Positions 55,082 through 63,614 of a stretch of 64,000 bases of DNA are shown here, piece after piece (position 1 is the stretch's first letter; each line of letters begins with the position of its first letter). Under the pieces are notes generated by a model. It was not told where the DNA came from. It made no database searches and saw only the letters and a list, made by a program, of their open reading frames with translations. Source of the DNA: Lysinibacillus sp. FSL K6-0232 (lineage in GTDB: Bacteria > Bacillota > Bacilli > Bacillales_A > Planococcaceae); contig NZ_JBBOYW010000001.1 in NCBI RefSeq assembly GCF_038008325.1, positions 2,346,001 to 2,410,000 of the forward strand, read 5' to 3'. Position numbers and translations under genes: made by a program.

Positions 55082-55600
55082 TTAATTATTTAAATAGTTT
55101 TTTAGTAATTCAACTTCAAACAATGCTTTTTTGGCTAATTTAGTCGTTTCCGTAAGCTGTTGTTGCATTTCTGTGTTTTCTGCTGTTTGCTGCATAATGA
55201 CATCTACCTTTGCCTCAAGCTTATCTAATTTTGCGCCTTGATCATCTACCTTCGACTCAAGCTTATCTAATTTTGTGCCCTGATCATCTACCTTCGACTC
55301 AAGCTTATCTAATTTTGTGCCCTGGTCATCTACCTTTGACTCAAGCTTATCTAATTTTGCGCCCTGATCATCTACCTTCGACTCAAGCTTATCTAATTTT
55401 GCACCCTGATCATCTACCTTCGACTCAAGCTTATCTAATTTTGCGCCCTGGTCATCTACCTTCGACTCAAGTTTATCTACCTTTGTTTCAAGCTGATCTA
55501 CTTTCGTTTCAAGTTTATCTACTGAACTCTTTAATTCCTGCATTCCTTCTTGTATCTCGCCGAACATTTTAACTAAGGTATGAAATTCATTATGTTCCAT
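55082..55600 (-). CDS. Coiled-coil protein with six 14-residue repeats
   Basis: The 172-residue product starts M-E-H-N-E-F-H-T after GGGGGA; the frame is open to 55618. After a helical N-terminal 25 residues come three heptads (K-L-E-T-K-V-D type), six near-perfect 14-residue units K-L-E-S-K-V-D-D-Q-G-A/T-K-L-D, a partial unit and a Gln/Glu/Thr-rich helical tail. This is a long parallel coiled coil. I do not recognise a function; homologous proteins of this design often act as spacers or structural rods. Copy number of the unit may vary between strains. Confidence 0.75.
   Translation of the reverse strand: MEHNEFHTLVKMFGEIQEGMQELKSSVDKLETKVDQLETKVDKLESKVDDQGAKLDKLESKVDDQGAKLDKLESKVDDQGAKLDKLESKVDDQGTKLDKLESKVDDQGTKLDKLESKVDDQGAKLDKLEAKVDVIMQQTAENTEMQQQLTETTKLAKKALFEVELLKNYLNN
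55211..55462 (-). repeat. Six tandem 42-bp repeats inside a coding region
   Basis: Six 42-bp units (about 55211-55252, 55253-55294, 55295-55336, 55337-55378, 55379-55420, 55421-55462) differ at only a few bases (C/T and G/A in the GCGCC/GTGCC part, TTGATC/TGGTC). They encode the 14-residue units. Confidence 0.9.
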
Positions 55601-55683
55601 CTTATATTCCCCCACCACGATAAAATATGTTAGTAAATTATATCATAGAAAGCTGTAGCTAACTATATATGTATCATTCTCTG

Positions 55684-55701
55684 CCATTCTTAAACTAGAC
55701 A
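55684..55701 (+). repeat. 18-bp sequence shared with 22706-22723
   Basis: CCATTCTTAAACTAGACA is identical to 22706-22723 and in the same orientation. It lies in the spacer between the coiled-coil gene and spo0A, with no transposase nearby. Confidence 0.6.
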
Positions 55702-55760
55702 ATAAATAGCTCAGACATACTCTATGACAAGAAAGAATATTTTTATAGCTGTATCCGAGA

Positions 55761-55865
55761 TTACTTTTTAAGGTTGCTTAGGAAATGCTTATGATCGACA
55801 TGCAGCATGATATTTTCTAACTGTAAATCAAATTCAGTAATCTTATTGTCAATTTTTCTACGCAA
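55761..55865 (-). CDS. Possible 34-residue small ORF downstream of spo0A
   Basis: A frame of 35 codons starts at TTG 55865, nine bases after AGGAG (55879-55875), and reads M-R-R-K-I-D-N-K-I-T-E-F then a mixed helical sequence to a TAA. The composition looks protein-like (alternating charged and hydrophobic residues). It matches no family I know and could instead be a remnant. It lies downstream of spo0A on the same strand, after a long-loop hairpin with a T-run. Confidence 0.3.
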   Translation of the reverse strand: MRRKIDNKITEFDLQLENIMLHVDHKHFLSNLKK

Positions 55866-55918
55866 AAAAACACACTCCTATTTCATCAGTTTGTATGTAA
55901 ACCAATAAACTAGAGTGT
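55864..55918 (-). terminator. Long-loop hairpin with T-run after spo0A, possible terminator
   Basis: On the - strand GCACACTC pairs with GAGTGTGT over a loop of about 35 bases, followed directly by seven T (55870-55864). The long loop makes this a weak candidate. It overlaps the ribosome site of the possible small ORF. Confidence 0.45.
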
Positions 55919-56044
55919 GCCTGAAATTCGTACATATACAATTAGTTATTTATAGCCCTTAAAGGAAGTTTATTGCCAAATAAATTTCCTCTCTTTAATT
56001 CCCATGATACTCATAATCCCCTACATATCAACGTTCCTCAACAC

Positions 56045-56836
56045 CTAGCTCGCCATCATATCAATGCGAATTTTATCGGCAATCATGGCGATAAACTCGG
56101 AATTGGTTGGCTTCGATTTGAGATGGTGGACCGTGTAGCCAAACATGGACGAAATAGATTCGTAGTTTCCACGATTCCATGCAACCTCGATGGCATGACG
56201 AATGGCACGCTCCACGCGTGATGGTGTTGTGTTGAACTTTTTGGCGATCTCTGGATATAAAATTTTTGTCACAGAGCCTAGTAGATCAATATCCTCAAAG
56301 ACCATTTGAATAGCTTCACGCAAATAAGAGTACCCTTTAATATGTGCAGGTACACCGATTTCCTTAATAATTGCTGTGATGGTGCTATCTAATTGATGTT
56401 GGTTTAATTTTTGAGGCGCTGCTGGCTGTAAGACACTTGCTTTTTTCGGAATTGCTGCCTTTTGTCCTGCGCAGTGTAAAATCTTTTGCACCAATTGATC
56501 GAATTCAAATGGCTTGAGCATAAAATAGGAGGCTCCTAATTCGACTGCTTGCTTCATCACATCCTCCTGCCCAAAGGCGGTTAGCATAATGACTTGAATG
56601 GATGCCATTTTTTCATTTTGATACATGGACTCTAATACAGCTAATCCATCAAGATGCGGCATTATTATATCAAGAAGTAAAATATCTGGTGTAAATTCCT
56701 CAAGCATTTGAAGACAAACTTTTCCGTTTGGAGCAGTGGCAATAATTTCTATTTCAGAATGTCCTTGAAAATACTGCTCCATTGTTTTTAATAACTCACG
56801 GTTATCATCCGCGATCGCTACTTTTATTTTTGTCAT
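56045..56836 (-). CDS. spo0A: Sporulation master regulator Spo0A
   Basis: This 263-residue response regulator drives entry into sporulation. The receiver has A-D-D-N-R-E-L near residue 10 and the phosphorylated Asp in L-L-L-D-I-I-M-P-H near residue 56, with M-L-T-A-F-G and the switch Lys in L-K-P-F. After a short linker (about 125-150), the Spo0A-specific DNA-binding domain ends [29 protein letters not shown] precedes the ATG. Its upstream region holds candidate 0A boxes, suggesting autoregulation. Confidence 0.97.
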   Translation of the reverse strand: MTKIKVAIADDNRELLKTMEQYFQGHSEIEIIATAPNGKVCLQMLEEFTPDILLLDIIMPHLDGLAVLESMYQNEKMASIQVIMLTAFGQEDVMKQAVELGASYFMLKPFEFDQLVQKILHCAGQKAAIPKKASVLQPAAPQKLNQHQLDSTITAIIKEIGVPAHIKGYSYLREAIQMVFEDIDLLGSVTKILYPEIAKKFNTTPSRVERAIRHAIEVAWNRGNYESISSMFGYTVHHLKSKPTNSEFIAMIADKIRIDMMAS

Positions 56837-56920
56837 TTCAATTCCTCCTTCTGGACTTGCTTTGAACAGCTCAAAGCGATAACCTAACCCCTAATGCCTT
56901 TTTTGGCACACTTTGAAAAT

Positions 56921-56998
56921 TTCGACATTTTCACTTTAAAAACCTTTTCTATTTCCAAAAATGAGTATGTAGTCTGATACTTTCTTTTTATATCGACA
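56921..56998 (-). promoter_or_regulatory. Candidate 0A boxes upstream of spo0A
   Basis: On the - strand a perfect TGTCGAA lies at 56927-56921 (about 85 bases before the ATG) and a near match TTGTCGATA around 56998-56992 (about 156 bases before). These fit the Spo0A-binding consensus TGNCGAA. The promoter itself could not be placed with confidence. Confidence 0.5.
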
Positions 56999-57119
56999 AG
57001 TTACGCTAAAGAACGGCAAGTCACCGAACATCTCTATTCCCTATTTTAGATAAAAAAATAAAATAAAACTATAGTTTTTTAAATATCCTGTCATCCCGGA
57101 ATATATTTGGTAAAAGAAA

Positions 57120-57239
57120 GGATAAGGGCAAAAATCCGCGTTGATTTCTGCGGAAAAAGCAAGATAGAACAACAAAAGCCACCATGCTTTAGCTGACTTC
57201 TTGCTATCTTATCCACAGACCATAAGGCGGATTTTTGCC
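57120..57239. ncRNA. Structured spacer element between spoIVB and spo0A, nature unknown
   Basis: A perfect 13-bp stem pairs 57127-57139 (GGCAAAAATCCGC) with 57227-57239. Inside, AAGATAG (57161-57167) can pair with CTATCTT (57204-57210). GGATAAG (57120-57126) can pair with CTTATCC (57208-57214), which would cross the outer stem. It follows the spoIVB stop by 11 bases and precedes the spo0A leader. It may be a spoIVB terminator, a leader RNA or a small mobile element; typed as ncRNA tentatively. Confidence 0.4.
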
Positions 57240-57250
57240 ATTTATTCTTT

Positions 57251-58198
57251 TTATGAGGACTTACGTAACATTTCTGCTACTGTTAATGCGGCTCCTTTTT
57301 TCGGCTCCTCCACAAACATATGTGTCACAGCACCGACAAAACGACCATCTTGAATAATAGGGCTGCCACTCATCCCCTGTAAAATACCACCTGTTTTTTC
57401 AATCAGCTTGTCGTCAGATACGACAAATTCAAGACGTTCATTTTCAGCTTTTGTAATTTCAATGGAAAAGGTTTCTACTTTACTGCCCTCAATGGCTGTA
57501 TAAATTTCTGCTTTTCCCAGTTTTATATCTTTTTCATGCATAATTTCAATGGCTTTGGGTAATCTTTGTTGATAGCTATCTTCCCAGCGACCAAAAATAC
57601 CATATATCGTATTTTTATCGATAGTACCTAGTCGCTCTTGATGTTTTTCAATGGAGGATATTTTATAACCCGGTTGACCTGGTGTGCTTTTGCGAATTTG
57701 TTGAATCGAAGCTAAAAAAATGGAGCCAGCTCTAAAAACGGGAGCTTCTTGTAGGGTTGAATCGATAATTTGATGACCAAGTGCACCATAATTTTTTGTC
57801 TCTGGATCAATATATGTCAGTGTTCCTACTCCATCTGTTTCATCTTTTAAAAAGGAAATGACATGCTCTGCTTCTTGGTTTTGTAATTCAAGTGTAATTT
57901 GTTTACCCTCACTGTTAATCGTCCATTGCTGCTGTCCCTTTTTGGCAACAGCCTGTTTGGCATCAGCCAATGTTTTTACAGGTGTATCATTAATTTTTTC
58001 AATAACAGCGCCCCCTTTCATCCACTGATTGGAAGCCAATAGTATATCATGTGCAACAAATACATGTGACAACTGAAGCTGAATGCCAATTGCTTCACCC
58101 ATTGGAATAAGCTTTTTTGCAGCAAAAGCTTGAATGGGCATCATAAATAAAAAGATGAGCATAGGCAAAATGACTAATTGACGCCAACGACGATTCAT
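57251..58198 (-). CDS. spoIVB: Stage IV sporulation serine protease SpoIVB
   Basis: SpoIVB is made in the forespore, crosses to the intermembrane space and cleaves SpoIVFA so that pro-sigma-K is processed. ATG 58198 (M-N-R-R-W-R-Q-L) follows a strong AAGGAGGTG, giving 315 residues; the frame is open to 58318. There is an N-terminal membrane/signal segment (about 8-28), a PDZ-like region (about 60-110) and the S55 peptidase domain. The triad is His in Y-G-A-L-G-H, Asp in V-V-S-D-D and Ser in G-M-S-G-S-P. It is shorter than I recall for B. subtilis (about 425), mainly in the N-terminal/PDZ part. Confidence 0.93.
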   Translation of the reverse strand: MNRRWRQLVILPMLIFLFMMPIQAFAAKKLIPMGEAIGIQLQLSHVFVAHDILLASNQWMKGGAVIEKINDTPVKTLADAKQAVAKKGQQQWTINSEGKQITLELQNQEAEHVISFLKDETDGVGTLTYIDPETKNYGALGHQIIDSTLQEAPVFRAGSIFLASIQQIRKSTPGQPGYKISSIEKHQERLGTIDKNTIYGIFGRWEDSYQQRLPKAIEIMHEKDIKLGKAEIYTAIEGSKVETFSIEITKAENERLEFVVSDDKLIEKTGGILQGMSGSPIIQDGRFVGAVTHMFVEEPKKGAALTVAEMLRKSS

Positions 58199-58280
58199 AC
58201 GACACCTCCTTTTCATTTTTGTCTTTTTACTATGTGTTGTTGTGGCATTCTTATAAGCGGTAAATATTTGTGCAAAATGA

Positions 58281-58312
58281 AAAAACCCAAAAACAGCTTT
58301 CACTGCTTTTGG
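58281..58312 (-). terminator. Terminator after recN
   Basis: On the - strand CCCAAAAGCAG pairs with CTGTTTTTGGG with one bulge around a short loop and is followed by TTTTTT. It ends the recN transcript upstream of spoIVB. Confidence 0.8.
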
Positions 58313-58450
58313 GATCAATCAGGCATGTTATCAATAGGAACACTGGCTATTTTTCGTTGTAAACGTGTGCAAGTATGGATTTCTCCGATGGATGGAAGCT
58401 ATAGCTGCGGAAACCTAATTTACTATGGGAAATAATACATTTAGAGATCA

Positions 58451-60145
58451 CTATTCGCGCATTTGCTGTTTGCGTTCCTCTGCCATTTTTAAAAGCTCTG
58501 TTGCATGCTGCAATGTTAAATTTGTAATTTCTGCACCAGACATCATACGGCTTACTTCTTCAATTCGTGCATGTTGATCGATTTCTGCTAAAGATGTAAA
58601 TGTGCGATCATGCTCGACTTCTTTTTTAATAAAGTAATGATGATCTGCCATCGCCGCAACCTGCGGTAAATGCGAAATACATAAAACTTGCGAATTAATG
58701 GAAATCGCTGCAATTTTTTCAGCAATTGCCTGTGCTACACGACCACTTACACCTGTATCCACCTCATCAAAAATAATGGATGTAATACCATTAGAGGATG
58801 AAAAAATTGTTTTTAATGCAAGCATCATGCGTGATAATTCTCCTCCCGATGCAATTTTTGGTAAGGACTTTGGTGGTTCCCCAACATTTGTAGAGATATA
58901 GAAAACAATTTGATCTTTACCATTGGCATCGAAATATGGTAATTCATCGAAATTCACAATAAATTTTGCTTTTTCCATATGTAATTCACGTAGCTCTGCC
59001 ATAATTGCCTCACTTAACTGTTGAGCAGCAGCTTTACGCACTGTTGAAAGCTGTCCAGCTAGCTCATTTAATGTAGCTTCCATCGCAATCACCTTACGTT
59101 CTTTCACCTGCAAAATTTCATCACGATTCAGCAGCTCACTTAACTCAGTTTTAATTTTTTCATAATAGGCTAAAATATCTTCCACTGTTGAACCATACTT
59201 GCGCTTTAAATTTTGCAGTAAGGCTAAACGTTGCTCTACCTCATTTAAACGAGCTGGGTCGAATTCCAATTCATCTAAAGCATTTTTCACCTGATAAGCA
59301 GCATCCTGTAACGCATAAAAGGCAGTTGTTACCGCTTCAGATGCTTCTTTAAATTGCTCATCCACCGTTGCAGCATCTTCTAATGCATCCATCGCATTCC
59401 CAACCCAATCAAGTCCCTTTGACTCCCCTTGAATGGCTTCATAGGCTGCGCTAGAGCGTTCAAAAATTTTATTAAAATTCATCAGACGACGGCGTTCATC
59501 TAATAGCTCATCTTCTTCACCAAGCTTTAAATTGGCTTCCTCTAGCTCTTTGATTTGGAATTGGTACAAATCAATGCGTTGTGCCATTAATTGCTCATCA
59601 ATGGAAATAGAGGCTAGCTCCTTTTTGAGTAAACGGTATTCCTCATACTGTGTACTATAGGACGCCTGAATAGGCATAAGCTGCTCCTCTGCAAAATGGT
59701 CAAGTAAATGAATATGTTGCTTCTCATCCATTAGCTCTTGATTTTCATGCTGACCATGAATATCAATTAAGCTAGCTCCAATATCTCTTAGTACCGACAA
59801 TGGCACAAGTTTACCATTCACACGGCAAACACTTTTGCCAGAATCATGAAGGTCACGACGTAAAATAATGGTATCTTCTTCTATTTCAATGCCAGCTTCC
59901 TCTAATTTTTTCAGCACAGGATGATCGGTACTTGAAATTTGAAATAAGCCACCTAATTCTGCTTTTCTTGCGCCATGACGAATAAATTCAGAATTGCCAC
60001 GTCCACCTGCAAGTAAATGGACAGCATCAATAATAATGGATTTCCCTGCGCCTGTTTCCCCTGTTAATACAGTTAAGCCTTCGGAAAAACTAACAGTTAA
60101 ATCCTCAATGATGGCAAAGTTTCGAATACTAAGCTCTCTTAACAC
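58451..60145 (-). CDS. recN: DNA repair protein RecN
   Basis: This 564-residue SMC-like ATPase acts early in double-strand-break repair. Walker A G-E-T-G-A-G-K-S lies near residue 30, long coiled-coil arms span about 150-360, and the ABC signature S-G-G-E-L-S-R-M near residue 430 and Walker B I-I-F-D-E-V-D-T-G near 455 are intact. The start is GTG 60145 with GAGGTG upstream. It follows argR closely, in the order dxs-tlyA-argR-recN, as in B. subtilis. Confidence 0.96.
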   Translation of the reverse strand: MLRELSIRNFAIIEDLTVSFSEGLTVLTGETGAGKSIIIDAVHLLAGGRGNSEFIRHGARKAELGGLFQISSTDHPVLKKLEEAGIEIEEDTIILRRDLHDSGKSVCRVNGKLVPLSVLRDIGASLIDIHGQHENQELMDEKQHIHLLDHFAEEQLMPIQASYSTQYEEYRLLKKELASISIDEQLMAQRIDLYQFQIKELEEANLKLGEEDELLDERRRLMNFNKIFERSSAAYEAIQGESKGLDWVGNAMDALEDAATVDEQFKEASEAVTTAFYALQDAAYQVKNALDELEFDPARLNEVEQRLALLQNLKRKYGSTVEDILAYYEKIKTELSELLNRDEILQVKERKVIAMEATLNELAGQLSTVRKAAAQQLSEAIMAELRELHMEKAKFIVNFDELPYFDANGKDQIVFYISTNVGEPPKSLPKIASGGELSRMMLALKTIFSSSNGITSIIFDEVDTGVSGRVAQAIAEKIAAISINSQVLCISHLPQVAAMADHHYFIKKEVEHDRTFTSLAEIDQHARIEEVSRMMSGAEITNLTLQHATELLKMAEERKQQMRE

Positions 60146-60179
60146 AAAATGTCACCTCTGAAGTAAATTCCCCGCTATT

Positions 60180-60629
60180 TTATAGCATATCTAATAAACG
60201 TTTTTTTGTATTTTCACGTTCATTTTCATCTCGACAAATAATTAAAATCGTATCGTCCCCTGAAATTGTCCCTAAAATTTCTGGCCAATCTAAATGGTCG
60301 AGCAATGAGGCAATCGCATTCGCATTCCCCGGAAGAGCTTTCATCACTAAAAAATGCGATGCACCGTCAATACTAACAAAGGCATCTGCCAATGCACGAT
60401 GTAATTTTTGAACAGGATTGAAACGTTGGTCAGCGGGCAAGCTATATTTATAACGTCCATCCTGTAATGGTACCTTTACTAAATGTAGCTCTTTAATATC
60501 TCTTGATACTGTAGCCTGTGTCACATTATAGCCTGCTTCTTTTAAAAAATCGACTAAATCATCCTGTGTTTCAATCTCATGATTAGCAATAATGTCCCGA
60601 ATTCGTATATGTCTTTGACTTTTATTCAT
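60180..60629 (-). CDS. argR: Arginine repressor ArgR/AhrC
   Basis: This 149-residue repressor/activator binds arginine and DNA. Its N-terminal winged helix ([23 protein letters not shown]) and C-terminal arginine-binding hexamer domain ([18 protein letters not shown]) are clear. ATG 60629 (M-N-K-S-Q-R-H-I) gives the length I recall for B. subtilis AhrC; the frame is open three codons upstream, but that overlaps the GAGGTGACG site. A TGAATATACATATATTTA sequence lies upstream and may be a weak ARG box. Confidence 0.95.
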   Translation of the reverse strand: MNKSQRHIRIRDIIANHEIETQDDLVDFLKEAGYNVTQATVSRDIKELHLVKVPLQDGRYKYSLPADQRFNPVQKLHRALADAFVSIDGASHFLVMKALPGNANAIASLLDHLDWPEILGTISGDDTILIICRDENERENTKKRLLDML

Positions 60630-60693
60630 GATCGTCACCTCTTATAAATAATTAAATATATGTATATTCACACTACCATTTTCAACAAAAAAG

Positions 60694-60733
60694 CACAAGA
60701 AAAAACACGGCTCTTTATATGAGCACGTGTTAT
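60694..60733 (-). terminator. Terminator after tlyA
   Basis: On the - strand AACACGTGCTC pairs with GAGCCGTGTT with one bulge around a short loop and runs into TTTTTTCTTG. It overlaps the last codon of tlyA and sits just before argR. Confidence 0.7.
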
Positions 60734-61548
60734 TTCAAGGCATTATGCGCTTCTTCTACGAGTGCATTAAATGCTGTATATGCAGGAATTTCTTCCTCCC
60801 CGATAGGATTCACTAAATGGAATAAAAATTCAATATTCCCTTCCCCACCTGTAATGGGTGAGAAGGAGGCATCCTTTACCACAAAGCCAAGCTCTGTTGC
60901 CATAGTAGCTGTTTTTTCAAGCACTTCAAGATGCACCTTTTTATCGCGAACAATACCTTTTTTACCAACCTTCTCTTTGCCCGCTTCAAACTGAGGCTTC
61001 ACCAATGCCATGACATCGCCACCTGGCAGTAGCAATGTTTTTAACACTGGTAAAATTAACGATAATGAAATAAAGCTAACATCAATTGTCGCAAAATCAG
61101 GCAAACCCTCTGTTAAGTCTGCCGCAGTTGTATAGCGGAAATTCGTTTTCTCCATCACGGTAACACGTTCATCGGAGCGAATTTTCCATGCTAATTGGTT
61201 AGAGCCTACATCGAGTGCATAGCAATGTCTTGCACCATGCTGTAAGGCACAATCCGTAAAACCGCCCGTAGAGGAGCCAATATCAAGCATTAGCTTCCCC
61301 TCTACAGACATATCAAAAATTTGCAGTGCCTTTTCTAGCTTTAAGCCACCGCGGCTTACATATTTTAAATCAGAGCCCTTTACTTGCAGTGGAGCGTCAA
61401 TCGCAATTTTTTCGCCTGCCTTATCAATGCGAATTTCATTTGAAAAAACAAGCCCTGCCATAATGGAGCGTTTGGCTTTCTCTCTTGTTTCACACAATCC
61501 ACGCTCAACAAGTAAAAGGTCTACTCGTTCTTTTGGTTGTTTTGTCAT
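60730..61548 (-). CDS. tlyA: TlyA-family rRNA 2'-O-methyltransferase
   Basis: This 272-residue protein has an N-terminal S4 RNA-binding domain (R-V-D-L-L-L-V-E-R-G-L-C-E-T-R-E-K-A-K) and an FtsJ-like SAM methyltransferase with L-D-I-G-S-S-T-G-G-F-T-D near residue 92 and D-V-S-F-I-S-L-S near 155. In mycobacteria the family methylates 16S and 23S rRNA cytidines; the Bacillus counterpart is YqxC. Older annotation as hemolysin is unlikely. Its ATG shares one base with the dxs stop (TAATG). Confidence 0.93.
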   Translation of the reverse strand: MTKQPKERVDLLLVERGLCETREKAKRSIMAGLVFSNEIRIDKAGEKIAIDAPLQVKGSDLKYVSRGGLKLEKALQIFDMSVEGKLMLDIGSSTGGFTDCALQHGARHCYALDVGSNQLAWKIRSDERVTVMEKTNFRYTTAADLTEGLPDFATIDVSFISLSLILPVLKTLLLPGGDVMALVKPQFEAGKEKVGKKGIVRDKKVHLEVLEKTATMATELGFVVKDASFSPITGGEGNIEFLFHLVNPIGEEEIPAYTAFNALVEEAHNALK

Positions 61549-63449
61549 TATTTATTCAAACCTACTTGCTGTTTTTGTTGAAGTAATACATGCATACGTG
61601 CCACTGTATCCTCTGCTGTCATATGAATTTCCGCAAGTAGCTGGTCAACATTGCCATGCTCAATATATTGATCTGGAATACCGATACGATCAATTAACGC
61701 ATGTAAGTAACCATGGTCGTGTGCAAATTCCAATACCCCACTACCAAATCCACCTTGTAAAACAGCTTCCTCAATCGTTAAAATTGGTTTATGGCTAGAT
61801 AAAATACGATGTAGTATCTCCTCATCCATCGGCTTGATAAAACGCGCATTCACCACTTCAATTTCAATACCTTGCTGTGCCAGCATATCCGCTGCTGCCA
61901 TTGCCATTGGTATCGTTGTACCAAATGTTAAAATAGCTGCATCTTTCCCCTCACGCAACACTTCCCAGCTACCAATTGGTAAAGCGACAAGCTCCTCATC
62001 CAATGGTACACCGATGCCATTACCGCGCGGGTATCTTAAAGCGATTGGACCACCATCATAATCAATCGCTGTTTTCACCATATGCTGACCTTCGTTTTCA
62101 TCCTTTGGCATCATAATGGTCATATTTGGAATATGGCGTAGGAACGCAATATCAAAGACACCCTGATGTGTTTCCCCATCTGCCCCAACTAAGCCTGCAC
62201 GATCAATACCGATAAAAACATTTAAGTTTGGACGAGCAATATCATGTAACACTTGGTCATATGCACGCTGCAGAAATGTCGAATAAATCGCTAAAAATGG
62301 CTTCATTTTTTGTGTTGCTAAACCTGCTGCCATTGTCGATGCATGCTGCTCAGCAATCCCAACATCAAAGAAACGATTTGGAAAATCCTTTTGAATACCT
62401 TGCAGCTTTGAGCCAACAGGCATCGCAGGCGTAATTGTCACAACGCGTTCATCCTCACGGGCAATCTTACGAACCGTTTCCGCAATTAAGCTACTCCATG
62501 CAGGGCCTTTTGTTTCCGATTTAACAAAGGCACCATTTTCAATTTTATAGGGTCCTGTGCCATGCCAGTTACCAATTGTATCATCCTCAGCTGGCTTATA
62601 GCCTTTGCCTTTTTTCGTAATGACATGAACAAGCACAGGCCCTTTTACTTTTTTGGCATGGGATAATGTTGTTTCAAGCGCCTCAAAATCATGCCCATCA
62701 ATAGGCCCTAAATATTTAAAGCCTAGCTCCTCAAAAAATACACCCGATACGACTAAATATTTCAGGCTGTCCTTTACACGTTCTGCTGTTGATGCAAGCT
62801 TGCCACCAAGCACAGGAATTTTATTCATTAAAGATTCTAGCTCTTCCTTCGCCTTTGAATATTCCTTTGCAGTCCGTAAACGTCCTAATACATTGTGTAA
62901 AGCCCCAACATTGGGCGCAATGGACATTTCATTATCATTTAAGATAACAATCATATTTGTTTTGGCATGACCAATATGATTTAAAGCTTCTAGTGCCATG
63001 CCACCTGTTAATGCACCATCCCCAATAATCGGAATAACAAAGTTTTTGTCTTTCTTAATATCACGTGCTGCTGCCATACCCATGGCTGCTGATAAGGACG
63101 TCGAGCTATGACCTGTTTCCCACTCATCATGTTCACTCTCCACGCGCTTTGGAAATCCACAAAGCCCTTTGAACTGACGTAGTGTGTCAAATTGACTCGC
63201 ACGACCTGTTAAAATTTTATGCACGTAAGCTTGGTGGCCCACATCCCATAAAAACTTATCCTTTGGACTGTCAAACATTTTATGCAGCATAATCGTTAGC
63301 TCTACAACCCCTAAATTGGGTCCAATATGCCCACCTGTGACAGAACATTTTTCAATTAAGAAGGTACGAATATCTTGTGCAAGCTGCTCAAGCTCCCTCT
63401 TATTTAAGTTTTTTAAAAAGGATGGACTAGTTATTTTATTTAAATCCAC
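61548..63449 (-). CDS. dxs: 1-Deoxy-D-xylulose-5-phosphate synthase
   Basis: Dxs condenses pyruvate and glyceraldehyde-3-phosphate with thiamine diphosphate, the first step of the MEP isoprenoid pathway. [12 protein letters not shown] near residue 38, the TPP motif [10 protein letters not shown] near 143, and [13 protein letters not shown] near 410 are present. I choose GTG 63449 (M-D-L-N-K-I-T-S), giving 633 residues, the length I recall for B. subtilis Dxs; the frame is open to 63482 but the extra codons fit poorly. ispA lies upstream. Confidence 0.95.
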   Translation of the reverse strand: MDLNKITSPSFLKNLNKRELEQLAQDIRTFLIEKCSVTGGHIGPNLGVVELTIMLHKMFDSPKDKFLWDVGHQAYVHKILTGRASQFDTLRQFKGLCGFPKRVESEHDEWETGHSSTSLSAAMGMAAARDIKKDKNFVIPIIGDGALTGGMALEALNHIGHAKTNMIVILNDNEMSIAPNVGALHNVLGRLRTAKEYSKAKEELESLMNKIPVLGGKLASTAERVKDSLKYLVVSGVFFEELGFKYLGPIDGHDFEALETTLSHAKKVKGPVLVHVITKKGKGYKPAEDDTIGNWHGTGPYKIENGAFVKSETKGPAWSSLIAETVRKIAREDERVVTITPAMPVGSKLQGIQKDFPNRFFDVGIAEQHASTMAAGLATQKMKPFLAIYSTFLQRAYDQVLHDIARPNLNVFIGIDRAGLVGADGETHQGVFDIAFLRHIPNMTIMMPKDENEGQHMVKTAIDYDGGPIALRYPRGNGIGVPLDEELVALPIGSWEVLREGKDAAILTFGTTIPMAMAAADMLAQQGIEIEVVNARFIKPMDEEILHRILSSHKPILTIEEAVLQGGFGSGVLEFAHDHGYLHALIDRIGIPDQYIEHGNVDQLLAEIHMTAEDTVARMHVLLQQKQQVGLNK

Positions 63450-63614
63450 CTTTCTCACACACCTTTTCAATAAAATATTCACCGTAATTGTGTTTCCACC
63501 ATTATAACAGTGTTATCAATATGCTAAAAGCATGAACCCTTCATTGTTTGGCATTTTGCAAATGTTCTCACCTATTCTAGCATATTCTTTTCCTTTAACG
63601 CCTTGATTTTTCTC

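Noticed and set aside
55211..55462. Regular repeats that might be a CRISPR array
   Set aside because: Units are contiguous 42-bp copies without spacers and they encode protein; no cas gene is near.
55210..55572. Open frame on the + strand with repeated P-S-T-Q-A-Y-L-I-L units
   Set aside because: It is the antisense reading of the 42-bp repeat tract; the - strand frame has a ribosome site and coiled-coil logic, this one has neither.
58178..58435. 85-residue + strand frame across the spoIVB-recN spacer
   Set aside because: It has no ribosome site, overlaps the spoIVB start and the recN terminator, and has odd Cys/His-rich composition.
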